Of a stretch of DNA of 64,000 bases, positions 54,915 to 64,000 are shown piece after piece. The stretch comes from Hexactinellida sp. DTS-2022 (lineage: Eukaryota; Porifera; Hexactinellida). Position numbers and translations under genes: made by a program. Each line of letters opens with the position of its first letter. Position 1 is the stretch's first letter. The stretch covers positions 4,467,042 through 4,531,041 of the forward strand of contig JAPNXP010000010.1 of the NCBI GenBank assembly GCA_028753945.1, written 5' to 3'. The notes under the pieces are model-generated. The model was not told where the DNA came from, ran no database searches, and worked only from the letters and a program-made list of their open reading frames with translations.

Positions 54915-56750
54915 ATTCAGCCGTGGACTACGAAATAATAAGGGCGGAGTATTGAAATGAAAAAACGGACCATGGATATGTTAGAAGTGCAATATTAAAA
55001 TGGATGATTTCCTCAATGAATCAATTATCTTGTTATATAAAAAATTGTATTTAAGTTCTATCATAATTACAGTCCTAATTGGAATTTATTATCAACAATA
55101 TCAATCAAAAGCTTTGATGATTGCAATTGTAGACACAATACATAATAAGGTAATAAAACTGAGGAGAAGTACATAATGTTTGTAAAAATTGAGTTATTAA
55201 TTCATTAATCTTTAAACTTTTTGAGTTTGCGAGAGTGGATATTTTTTTGTTCTCGTAGAGCGGAATTGACATTGCGTACTTTATTGGCCAAAATAACGTT
55301 CGCTGTGATTGTAGTTATCTTTCGGAGGATAGTCCACCCTTGCACATTGCAAAAACTACATGTATTTCTCCAGTTTATGCTCTGGCTTTCTTCGATTAAA
55401 ATATTGTCAGCTGAATTAGGATTTGTCTAGAGGGCCCTGTTAAAAATCGTCGCATTAAGGTTTCGTCATTTTCGATTGTAATATAGATCTTTAACACAAT
55501 AATAATGGCATCTATAACAATATGAGATGGCCATTTGAGAGCACCTCGGTCAATAAGTTGAATTAGTTTATAAGTATCTTCCGTACCAACGATTTCGAGT
55601 TCTTTATCCTGTGTAATCAATGACATACAAGTATCACACTTGACAGATTGCTTCAAATATGAGTGTACAGCATATCCACCGACAAAGGCAACTGATTGAA
55701 GAAGTGAACTATCAAAAGTAATGGTCGAAAAGGATTGCAATGCTATGAGGTATGTATCTAGGTTTAAAGCATAATTGGAAGGTTCGTTAGATGAGGAGGA
55801 ACAGGAATCGATCATATCCTTTAAACTGACGTAATCTGATTGTTCCTTTTTCGAGAATATTTTGAGGATGCTTGATAGCTTGATCCGTCGTTCACTTTCA
55901 ATTATTTGAGAATAACTAACATGATAATGTGCACCAGACATCATACGATACAAACCAAAATGATGTTCGATTGGGTCATTTTGTAATCGTGATGTGAGCA
56001 CGTAATCAAATCCACAATTTGAGTGAGATGTTTTACTATTTCAATCAGGGCAAGGCACGAGTGAGACAAGCTTATGAAGGTTTGGGGACTCAATTTACCG
56101 TGTTTATTTTCACGAGATCGCCATCGTGCAAGCCAATTAACAATGAGCCGTAGAAAAATAAAACGATAATCATCATACGTAAGAGGTTTGGAAAATTCAT
56201 CATTAAGTCTGATATGCTTATGTGTTGTATTGACATTGAAGATTTTCCAAACTTTTATAATACTGTCAAGAAACTCGATTGTTTGGGTTTCGGAATTTGT
56301 TCGTGCGGAGTTGTAAATAGATAATGCATCGAGTGTTGATGTGTCGAAGATCTTTAAAGCTAGGCTGACATTTTGCCGCTCTAAACTTGTGGGCCAGCAA
56401 GCTTTAGCTGTTAAACGATGACCCTGTTTGATGATTAAACTCTGCTCGTTTTTGTAAAGCATTCGAATATCTTGAAATTTCGCAATACGTTTATGTTGGC
56501 TATTTTCATAGTTCGGAAAAATAAGTGTGTTTGGATAAGAAAATGTATGATCATAATCTTTCAAATTGATCCAGTTGTTTCGTATTGATTTTACAATCTG
56601 AAGGAAATCGAAATAAGAAGATTTTTCTTTCTGGATCAATGGGATGAATAGCAGTAGGCTCCTCACCATTTCTGCCATGGAAAATGGTAGAAAGGGACGA
56701 TATATACATTCCTTTATAGGATTTCCATAGTTTTAACTTGTTTCTCATAT
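54915..56750 (-). mobile_element. P element 3, 5'-truncated
   Basis: GGACCATGGATATGTTAG at 54985-55002 corresponds to GGACCAGGGATGTGTTAG inside the end of P element 2, placing this 3' end near 54915. The minus-strand transposase runs from 56748 to 55396. There is no THAP part. The protein sequence is clearly diverged from P elements 1 and 2. Confidence 0.7.
55396..56748 (-). pseudogene. P element 3 transposase, C-terminal two-thirds
   Basis: It begins within the catalytic domain (SYKGMYISSLSTIFHG), continues FDFLQIVKSIRNNWINLKDY, CWPTSLERQNVSLALKIFD, EFLDSIIKVWKIFNVNT and, after a frameshift near 55970, NDPIEHHFGLYRMMSGAHYH and GGYAVHSYLKQSVKCDTC. Two frame changes are visible (near 56600 and 55970). 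The C-terminal region from EHHFGLYR onward is the longest uninterrupted one in the window (201 codons). Cys-x2-Cys and the YLK motif are shared with P element 2, supporting a conserved C-terminal domain. Confidence 0.88.
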
Positions 56751-56987
56751 TATAAATTTATAAATTCGAAATTCGTGTTCAGCATACTTGTTTACCAATA
56801 ATACCCTTTGAAAGCTAGCTTCAATGTTGATTTTAAATTTTCATCATCATACTTGTTTACCCTATTATAACATTTGGAAGTTAGTTTATATCTCATATAT
56901 AAATGCGGTATCTATTCCCCCATCATTAAATACAATCTGGACAAACAGACACACAAACAAACAACCAACAATCGAGTTTTAACAATA
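56751..56987 (-). mobile_element. Helitron 2b 5' fragment, head-to-tail with the next copy
   Basis: The minus 5' end ATTGTTAAAACTCGATTG at 56987 abuts the CTCG end of 56988-57755. The leader contains ATAGATACCGCATTTATA. It replaces the 5' part of P element 3. Confidence 0.75.
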
Positions 56988-57755
56988 CGAGCCCTTCGGT
57001 CTCGGTCGCTTCGCGACGGATCAATCCCTTACAAAGCTCGCTTCCCGACCTTTGTTTGTTCGTGTTAGACACTACGAAACACAATTAATTAACGGCCGCT
57101 TAGCGGTCTTACTCTCCTAAAATATCACTCATATTAAATATGTTAAACCTGTGACATGTAAATTTAACGTACTCAATTCAGTATGCTGCTATTTGGGACC
57201 AAAGTATGTAAACTAATTAATTGATTAATGCTATTTACTCAGCCAGGTTTTAAGCTCCTGCATAGTAATTCGTTTGATTATTATTAATTCGCTGCATCAT
57301 CAATATGTCATTTATTATGCAGAAGATATAGTTGAATTACTTTGATAGTAATACAGGTAAACCTCCCAAAGCGGCACCTCCGAGTAGCGGCAACCTCCGA
57401 GAAGCGGCACAAAATAATTCTCCCGATGGGTGCCGCTTTGGGAGGTTTACCTGTATTATGCATACTTATGTGATTGGCGTAAGCTAAAAACATCACGAAT
57501 ATAAATAAACTGATGGAAGCCTAACTGAATTCATCAAGTATGCAATTTCGGAATTAATGTAGGTGAAGATTAAATGATCAAACCTTAATATGTGCAATGA
57601 CGCAGCAATTGGAGGTCACATTTTTGTTATTGCCTGGCTCAGATTAAGTGCGAAAATTATAAAAATTTTTAGATATCTAGAGCTTATGGTCTTCCCTATT
57701 AATTCTGAACAAACACACACATCCACAACAATTCCGCTTTTAATATATACGTAGA
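56988..57755 (-). mobile_element. Helitron family 2, long form, complete 768 bp
   Basis: Minus TCTACGTATATATTAAAAGC starts at 57755 and CTCG ends at 56988, with A and T flanks. A 100-bp pogo-like MITE is inserted at 57354. It is the best full-length reference for the long form. Confidence 0.85.
57354..57453. mobile_element. pogo-like MITE, 100 bp, copy 2
   Basis: The ends CAGGTAAACCTCCCAAAGCG and complement are flanked by TA (57352-57353 and 57454-57455). Almost identical to 33021-33120, so both moved recently. Confidence 0.94.
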
Positions 57756-58076
57756 TAAATGTTTTATTGTTCAAATAGGTGGATAATTCTAATTAACAAA
57801 TTACGTATAATATAATGATAATTTTCAAATAAAATGTATATTTATAACAGAGATTACCATTACCCGCCCAAGTTGATAGACTAAGCTCTAAATAGCGACG
57901 AAAATATTCCATATAAATTCAAATGCCTACATGGAACTTCAAATCGAAAACAGATTCTATAAAAAAATTATTGTCTCCGAAAAAATTATGCCGGCCGCAA
58001 AAAGTAATTTACCGACGCATGCTACCGGCAAATCAGGGGTTTCGGAACACTGACTTAGAAGATGACTAGTAACTCA
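57756..58076. other. Unassigned
   Basis: A+T-rich spacer with no ORF or recognised repeat. Confidence 0.4.
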
Positions 58077-58408
58077 TTTGTAATTAAAAGCGGAATTGTG
58101 GTCTGTGTGTGTGTCCCCCCCATGTCGATGTCACTAGATCGTAAAATACTGTCCCTATATCATATGATACGAGGACAAAACTTTAGCATATAAGGACACT
58201 TATTTGGATATAAGGACAATCATTGGGTGTGTGTGTGTGTGTGTGTGTGTGTTCATGTCGATGTCGATATAAAGACAAAACTGTCCCTATATCTCCCCAT
58301 TTAGGGACAAAAACCTTTGGATATAAGGACACTTTTAGGATATAGGGACACTTTTTGGATATAAGGACAAAAACGTCCCTGTATCACTGATATAAGGACA
58401 TAATCTGG

Positions 58409-58472
<64 letters not shown>

Positions 58473-59206
58473 GAGGATGTCCTCATATCGCAAAAACTTG
58501 TCCTCGTATCTATAGATGTGAGGACAAAAACTTGGATATGAGGACAAAAATTTGGATATGAGGACAAAAACCGGATATGAGGACATTTACCTGCGTGTGT
58601 GTGTGTGTGTGTGTGTGTGTTTGTCCAGAATTGATTGGAAAGACTACGAGTCCCAGAAAGCTGAAAATTTGTATCTTAGGGTAATTTTGTACTGCGAAAC
58701 GATCTATTGGTTTTTTAAACAAAATAACGGGGTTATGACGTCATAGAGGCACTTATTTGGGAATAACTCTTTCAGTTCTTATCCGATTCACCCACAATTT
58801 TAGACCGATTTATGGGTTTATGACGTCACGTGGGAATTACTTATTATTATTATTGCTTTAAATCCACTGTACATATTCACATATTAAATTCACTGCACAT
58901 ATTGGTTTGGTGATTACCTGCTGACTCCACCTGCATGATTTCAGTTTAGTTAGTTCTATTAATGATTTAATAATAGCATACATTAATGCATAAGTTTAGA
59001 TATTTAGATATGCATAAGTGTTCATATAAATTCCTATTTGAACTAGATAAATCTTTTCTCTATTCTGTTTTCTACCTCACGGTGGGTAAGGCCGCGAAGC
59101 TGCCGTTATTTGTATTACGTAGAGTCTACCACGAACGAACAAAGGTCGCGAAGCGGCCTTTGTCAGAGAGTGAGCCGTCGCGAAGCGACCGAAACCGAAG
59201 GGCTCG
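58077..59206 (+). mobile_element. Helitron family 2, plus strand, GT- and GGACA-expanded leader
   Basis: The 5' TTAAAAGCGGAATTGTGG is followed by alternating GT microsatellites (58228-58252, 58409-58468, 58594-58620) and irregular GGATATAAGGACA repeats. TTTGTCCAGAATTGATTGG then starts the usual body, and the 3' stems with CTCG close at 59206. Confidence 0.8.
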
Positions 59207-59480
59207 TATATTAAAAGCGGAATTGTTGTTTGGATGTTTGTCCGTAATTAATTGAAAAACCATACTATCCAGAGAGCTGAAATTTGGTATATAGGTGTGA
59301 TTTGTCATAGCAACATGGATCTATTGGTTTTCTAATCGAAATATTGTGAATATGACATCACACGGTAACCTTTTCCTTAATAACTTTTGCAAATTTGACT
59401 CGATTAGTATAAAATTTATATATAAATATACAACGCATAATGGTGCACGTTTGAGAAAATTATCACTTATTGAACATATA
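59207..59480 (+). mobile_element. Helitron family 2, second head-to-tail 5' part
   Basis: TATATTAAAAGCGGAATTG follows directly on the previous CTCG, then TTTGTCCGTAATTAATTG and a diverged body. No 3' end. Confidence 0.7.
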
Positions 59481-59484
59481 TTTT

Positions 59485-60300
59485 CAGAAAGTTATTAGTT
59501 AAAACGTGTCCTATTATTTTTAACACTATGTGGGTGATCTGATTTGTTTTGTTAACAAGAATGCACTAGAGTAGTTGCTTCTCTTATGCATTGCTTATTT
59601 ATTACACTTATATTGGCTCCTATTAAATTCGGATTACTTGGGGTCAAAGGTATAAATAGAAAAAAACCATTTTCATTTTCATTTTCAGTCGAAATTCAAT
59701 TAACTTTCAGTTTAATTTCACATTAAATGAATGAAAGACTTTATTTTGAGGGGAAAGCCTAATCACATGAAGTGATCTTCCTTAGGGTCCTCTTTTCTAC
59801 AGCAAATTCAATATACATAACTAAGACAAAAACATACATAAAATACATTTAAACAAGATCTAATTAATATCTAACAGAGAAAAGTGTTTAATGTTTTGTA
59901 GAGCGTTGAGTTCCAATTTGGTAGTACAAGAAATGTTCAGAAATATAGAAAGAGTAGAGGAAGTAAAATGACAAAATAAGATAAAATAAAATAATAATAG
60001 CTCAAAAATACGGAAGGTTCTAAGACTCAAGAAATCTAATTGGATAGAAAATACTGGAATAAGAGCTTTTTAAAGGTTGCGACTGAGTTAACTTGTTTAA
60101 TAGAAGTAGGTAGGGAATTAAAATGCTCTGCAGCATCATAGGCAAAAGACCTTTTGAATTCTGTCTAATGATGAGTTTTATTTTGTTCATTATTGCTATC
60201 AATTAAATTAATTAATTCACTAACCCAAGATTCAGCTCCTGCAAAATTTATGGTTTATAGTGAGATGTATAATGTTTGTTCTACGTACTATCAATTAAAT
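59485..60300 (+). repeat. Dispersed repeat family R5, copy 2, split by a LINE
   Basis: It matches 5800-6250 on both sides of 59640-60165. The interior also has promoter-like copy 3 (TATAAATAG at 59651). Confidence 0.6.
59725..60175 (-). pseudogene. LINE (non-LTR retrotransposon) 3' end
   Basis: Minus-strand translation gives EFKRSFAYDAAEHFNSLPTS then IKQVNSVATFKKLLFQYFLS and a stop. This is the standard C-terminus of L2/CR1-type reverse transcriptase proteins (R.FAY.A..WN.LP..I.....FK..L). A 3' UTR follows, with AGGAAGATCACTTCATGTGA and the tail AATAAAGTCTTTCATTCATT near 59725. Only the last 45 codons or so survive, as usual for 5'-truncated LINE copies. Confidence 0.85.
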
Positions 60301-60311
60301 CAAATATTCTG

Positions 60312-60420
60312 CAACCCTGGATTTACCTCTGCATAATAATGGTTTAATGTTGAGAATAAGACTGAGAAGCGGTTTTATTCTCACCTTTAAACTATTATTA
60401 TGCAGAGATTAAATCCAGAA
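60312..60420. repeat. Hairpin, CTGGATTTA..CTCTGCATAATAAT arms
   Basis: CTGGATTTACCTCTGCATAA and its complement pair over about 45 bp around AAGCGG. The arms also resemble Helitron 2 long-form sequence (TGCAGTAAATCCTGG), suggesting an inverted duplication of it. Confidence 0.6.
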
Positions 60421-60689
60421 TTAATAATTTACTTTGCAATACAATTTACTGAAATAATTAATTGCGTATAATTTACCAAACACATGTTTCAATTTATTTG
60501 AGCTAACAAGCTAACCTTTAATATAGCTGACGAGCTATCCTTATGAATTATTAATAATTATTAAGCTATTAATTAACTAATAATTAATAGGTATTGAGTA
60601 ATGAGAATAACTTACATAACATAATTTCCCAAACAATTACAGTAACTAATCTCAACCCAAAAAGAATTTAGGCGCGTTATTAGGTAATA
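60421..60689. other. Unassigned
   Basis: TTAATTATTAAT-rich DNA without features. Confidence 0.4.
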
Positions 60690-60835
60690 GTGATAATTCA
60701 CTAGCCACAGGTGAACTCATTATTAATGTTATTGCTTTTTGGCAGGGTAAGGCCGCGAAGCGGCCGTTTATTGTATCGCGTACTACCTAACAAGAACGAA
60801 CAAAAGTCGCGAAGCGACCGAGACCGAACGGCTCG
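60690..60835 (+). mobile_element. Helitron family 2, 3' fragment
   Basis: It shares CACTAGCCACAGGTGAACTC with 18905-19073. GGCCGCGAAGCGGCC and GTCGCGAAGCGAC stems and a CTCG end at 60835 are present. Confidence 0.75.
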
Positions 60836-60926
60836 TATAGTATAAATGCAGTTACTATTCCCCATCATTTTAATACAATCCGGACAGACACACAAACAAA
60901 CAACAATCGAGATTTAATAATACAGA
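60836..60926 (-). mobile_element. Helitron 2b 5' end fragment, inverted
   Basis: Minus TCTGTATTATTAAATCTCG starts at 60926 and the GT-rich and leader sequence runs to 60840, meeting the previous 3' end tail-first. Confidence 0.7.
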
Positions 60927-61774
60927 TGTTGTTGTGAAGAAACTTGAGAGATTTAGTGATAACACAAACGCAGTTATTTTCTCGCAGTAATGTTTTATTG
61001 AGAATGAATACTGGGGAAAGGAGAATATACGTCTCTTGCAGGTGGCTATGCCAAGAGGTACAAATGAGAGGAATCTCCATTCATGATCCGCCTAGACAAG
61101 CGGTGTCCCAAGGAAAAGAGACGATAAATGATTTCCAAGCTGTGATTTCGGAACTCCCTCTGCAAATCTGGCATCTTGCACGTTAAGGATTATGATCCCA
61201 GAGCATGCGAAGCTTGCAGCTCTACTGCGCGTAATTCCAATGGGACATTTTCAGTCCCCCATTCGGAACCGTCTTAATTAATTATTAATCATTATAATAT
61301 CGATGCGTAGATCCGCATTAGTATAGGAAATGGAAACATGTTCAGAAGGTATTGGAAAATTGGTTAGGTAATAAACCCATAAAGATCTAATTGACGCGGA
61401 TCAGTAGATACTACTGTATTATGATTTATGACATTATTTTTGTATCACTTATTCAACACAAGAATTTTCTTACTAATTTTCTAAATTATTTGCACTATAA
61501 TGATAATATGATTCAATAAACATTTGTAGCATATCATACATTCGCTGCTAAGTAGCAGGAATATATGTGAGTATATAGTTGGATAACTTTCACAATTATT
61601 GTATAGTGGTATAGCGAGATTTGAATTACCCCCCTTGAATTGGATTTCGGTAACCCCCCCCCCCCCCCCCCCCCCTCAAGTCAAAGTCTAGATCAATAAG
61701 ATCATAGGTAGCCTTTTCCGAGTAATCCCTTTCTTCACACCGCACATTCATCTAATAACAAATATTTCTATACA
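60927..61774. other. Unassigned; one unknown 80-codon frame and a poly-C block
   Basis: A frame at 60944-61186 (with IHDPPRQAVSQGKETINDFQ) has non-repetitive composition but no family I recognise. At 61628-61680, CCCCCTTGAATTGGATTTCGG leads into a run of about 22 C, like 1183-1260. Confidence 0.4.
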
Positions 61775-62310
61775 TCTATACTATTAAAACACAAACCTCT
61801 ATGTATGTGTACGGTATATATATACTAGCGCGCGTCGATTGCTAGGTCGCTTCGCGGCAGAGCACAACCACATAGTGGCACAAACCAACCGCTTCGCGGT
61901 TATTGTGTGGTTTATATACTGTGGTTTATATACTTCTAACGTTGATTATAAAGAGTAAATAGGCCTAAAATAGTCAAATTTAACCATGTGAAATTTAATT
62001 ATTACGTCATGTGATATTGAGTAAGCATATATACACACATACACATAGGTTTGTGTTTTAATAGTATAGATATAAAGATATTTGTTTGTATGTTCCGAGT
62101 TGATTGAAGAAACTGAACGGTTTTCAAATATGATTTAAGGCATATAGGGGTAACTTTTGGCCCCCGCCAACAAGGTGAGGTTTCCACTCAAAATGTATCA
62201 CACCTCATCGAGTTATGACGTCATTGTCACATTTAGAGAAGCATGAAAATTCACTTAATCGCACATAATTCCTGTCCTCTAAGTCTAAGACATAAAATCT
62301 GAAATTTAGC
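61775..62310 (+). mobile_element. Helitron family 1, copy G, invaded by its own family
   Basis: TCTATACTATTAAAACAC starts at 61775 after A. The body resumes at 62071 and is truncated near 62310 without a CTAG end. The interruption is an opposite-strand copy of the same family. Confidence 0.85.
61825..62070 (-). mobile_element. Helitron family 1, copy H, internally deleted, nested
   Basis: Minus TCTATACTATTAAAACAC starts at 62070 and CTAG ends at 61825, inserted between A and T in a TATATATA stretch of copy G. At 246 bp it has lost half the body but kept both ends. Confidence 0.9.
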
Positions 62311-62439
62311 AATTGGCCTTTTGTGACCACCTAAATATTTGAGGAAACCAATGTGGCCCGAAATTAAAATCGATTTGGGTACGTCAGATGTTGGTCAACT
62401 ACATATAGCTATCCTTATTAAAAATTTTTACTGCATTTA
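62311..62439. other. Unassigned
   Basis: Short spacer with no features. Confidence 0.4.
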
Positions 62440-62613
62440 GAACTTGATTGTTTGTAGTAGTATTTGTAAAGTATTTAAATACTTTCGGAAAGTATTTGGA
62501 AGTATTTAAATACTTTGTAATTATTTCCAAAGTAATTGTATTGTATTTAAATACATTTTGAAAAGTATTTGTATTGTATTTAAATACATTTGAATTTATT
62601 TGACCCCAAGCCT
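62440..62613. repeat. GTATTTAAATAC-repeat, probable hAT MITE right half
   Basis: The palindrome GTATTTAAATAC or a variant recurs about four times, ending GACCCCAAGCCTG. The C..AAGCCTG end is hAT-like. No left end was found, and it abuts the hairpin repeat. Confidence 0.55.
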
Positions 62614-63140
62614 GGCTTTCGGCACAGCTGCAATTTTGGATTATTTTTTTCCGCCATCTCATCATCACTATGAAGGTGTTAAATTATTTCAGAAAGGTGT
62701 TTCAAAAGGCAACGACCCTTAGAGTGGTGGAAGTTTCCATTTAGCTCACTTCATTTGAGAGATATTCAAGTTTCAGTAGAATATAATCTGTGATGACTCT
62801 GCATTTTTTAAGTGCGTGTTGGGTATTCACCCAACTCCAACCAACCCATGCGAATTATGTAATTCAAAAAATTGTAGAAACACATTTTTTTGACCATGTC
62901 ATCATCACCCACCCACTTGAAGGACCAATTAATAAATTGAAATTTGTTTCTGGCTTATATCATCCCTGAGATTAATAAAATTTAGCTAATTAGTATAAAT
63001 ATTTAATTAATTTATTAATTATTTAACACCATTATTATGTACAGCAAAATAAATTAAGTTCAATTATTTGCAATAATTATTAATCTATATTGAATTTCAT
63101 TATAATATTTGAATTCAGCGCACTCGATAACCCCAATAAT
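62614..63140 (+). repeat. Hairpin-headed dispersed repeat family, copy 4, 5'-truncated
   Basis: It begins within the right arm of the head hairpin (TCGGCACAGCTGCAATTTTG), so the first 100 bases are missing. The rest follows copy 1, including AACGACCCTTAGAGTGGTGG. Confidence 0.75.
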
Positions 63141-63906
63141 CTAATTGGAACCGTCTCTATAAGTTAAACACAGAGCGAATTAATTTGAATTTATACGTAT
63201 GTCATGTCACTCATGTGTCCATTGTGCAAGCATATTCCCGTTGAAGTAAATTTAATCACATAATCTGTCGTTGTTATGAAATGTAAAATGTTAGTTTTCA
63301 AATAGAAAATAGAAGCCTACTCGATCTCACAAGTTGAATCAATATAATAATCACAAGTTGAAACAATAGAATTAGATTTAACATTTTCAATTGAACTGAA
63401 ATGTTAGTAAACAATGGAAATTTGCAACTCAATTGTGGCACAAATGAAGCGGAATTTTAAAATTCATGCACTGTGACAAGGTGTGGAAATAAATTATCTA
63501 TCGAATGCATATAAATTGAATAATTGCGCACTATTTATTGTTCCTTTTCTAACATTAAACAGGTGTAAAATGTGTCCAAAAAAATGTGATAAAAAATCGT
63601 GACCCCAGGTGCACATCTGTAACCCTGTCCTGAAAATTTGGGTTCTTAGTTAATAGAACTCTATTCTGTGGATGAGCTACGAATAACTAACTAACCAAAG
63701 CACTAAGACTGGGCCACTATACTATACTATAGTGGCACAGTAATTATTATAATGATACAATTATGTATATATTTACCTATCACGTCAACCGTAAGTAGTT
63801 AACTCTATTTTTACCGATATTGTATGAATTTGTATCTGTATAGTTTACTGGCCTGTTTTACAAAACCTAATCCATCTAATTTGATACATTATGTCACGTT
63901 CCCTAG
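63141..63906 (+). other. 3' end of the giant intron, with splice acceptor
   Basis: No mapped element. CTGGGCCACTATACTATACT (63709-63728) also occurs at 54580-54599. The intron ends GTCACGTTCCCTAG at 63906, with a short pyrimidine tract. Confidence 0.75.
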
Positions 63907-64000
63907 AAAAATATCAAGGAAAACTTCAAGATGCGCGATCTGAATCCGATAAACTGATTGAGTCATATAGACAAGAAGTAGAATATTTGTCTTCCAAGCT
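63907..64000 (+). CDS. CEP290: CEP290-like next exon, continues beyond the window
   Basis: With the G from 32256 the first codon is Glu. The reading is EKYQGKLQDARSESDKLIES then YRQEVEYLSSKL, open to the edge. This continues the previous exon exactly as human CEP290 continues from NQKEEVLKKYQRLLEKAREE through DLHILHHRL. Phase, order and register all agree, which identifies the donor-acceptor pair. Confidence 0.88.

Noticed and set aside
58301-58722. His-Thr repeat frames
   Set aside because: They are translation of GT microsatellites and GGACA repeats.
1-64000. tRNA, rRNA or other structured RNA genes
   Set aside because: I looked for tRNA box A/B motifs and rRNA-like blocks and saw none convincing; a dedicated scan would be needed to exclude degenerate ones.

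Overview
This window is animal (metazoan) genomic DNA. It is A+T-rich, has spliced exons, and is crowded with eukaryotic transposons. There are no bacterial operons, ribosome binding sites, rRNA, tRNA or CRISPR arrays. The only host gene I can support is on the + strand. A 636-bp exon (31621-32256) and the start of the next exon (63907-64000) encode consecutive coiled-coil segments resembling CEP290, the ciliary transition-zone protein. They are joined by a phase-1 intron of 31,650 bp (32257-63906). The species cannot be fixed from sequence; the transposon mix (Helitron, P/THAP, hAT/Buster, Ginger-like, Harbinger, pogo-like MITEs) fits an invertebrate.

Left part (1-31620): presumably a further CEP290 intron and/or upstream intergenic DNA. 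It holds small MITEs, a canonical Helitron (6900-7418), a decayed unrecognised transposon-type gene (8090-10090), and a P element with THAP domain (10101-15988) whose 5' end carries a Ginger-like integrase transposon (10124-13797). Next comes a five-element nest built in a Helitron (16007-18887). A second P element (20617-25455) sits inside a Buster-type hAT. A Helitron (27092-28939) interrupts the same hAT near its coding end and itself holds three insertions.

Giant intron (32257-63906): a hAT element begins 129 bp after the splice donor. It is followed by a Helitron with a hAT MITE inside it, a remnant of an autonomous Helitron Rep/helicase gene, and a three-unit head-to-tail Helitron array (36709-38399). 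Further on are a 1.6-kb hAT with palindromic GGTCCGGCCGGACC repeats, a retroviral-type integrase remnant, a second Buster hAT with BED finger, a foldback element, a third P-element transposase copy, a LINE 3' end and more Helitron copies up to the CEP290 acceptor.

Boundaries rest mainly on hand-read target-site duplications: twelve hAT-type insertions with 8-bp repeats, pogo-like MITEs flanked by TA, and Helitrons running from TC to CTAG between A and T. They allow a relative order of insertion. Every transposon gene seen carries stops, frameshifts or truncations, so none looks active as it stands.
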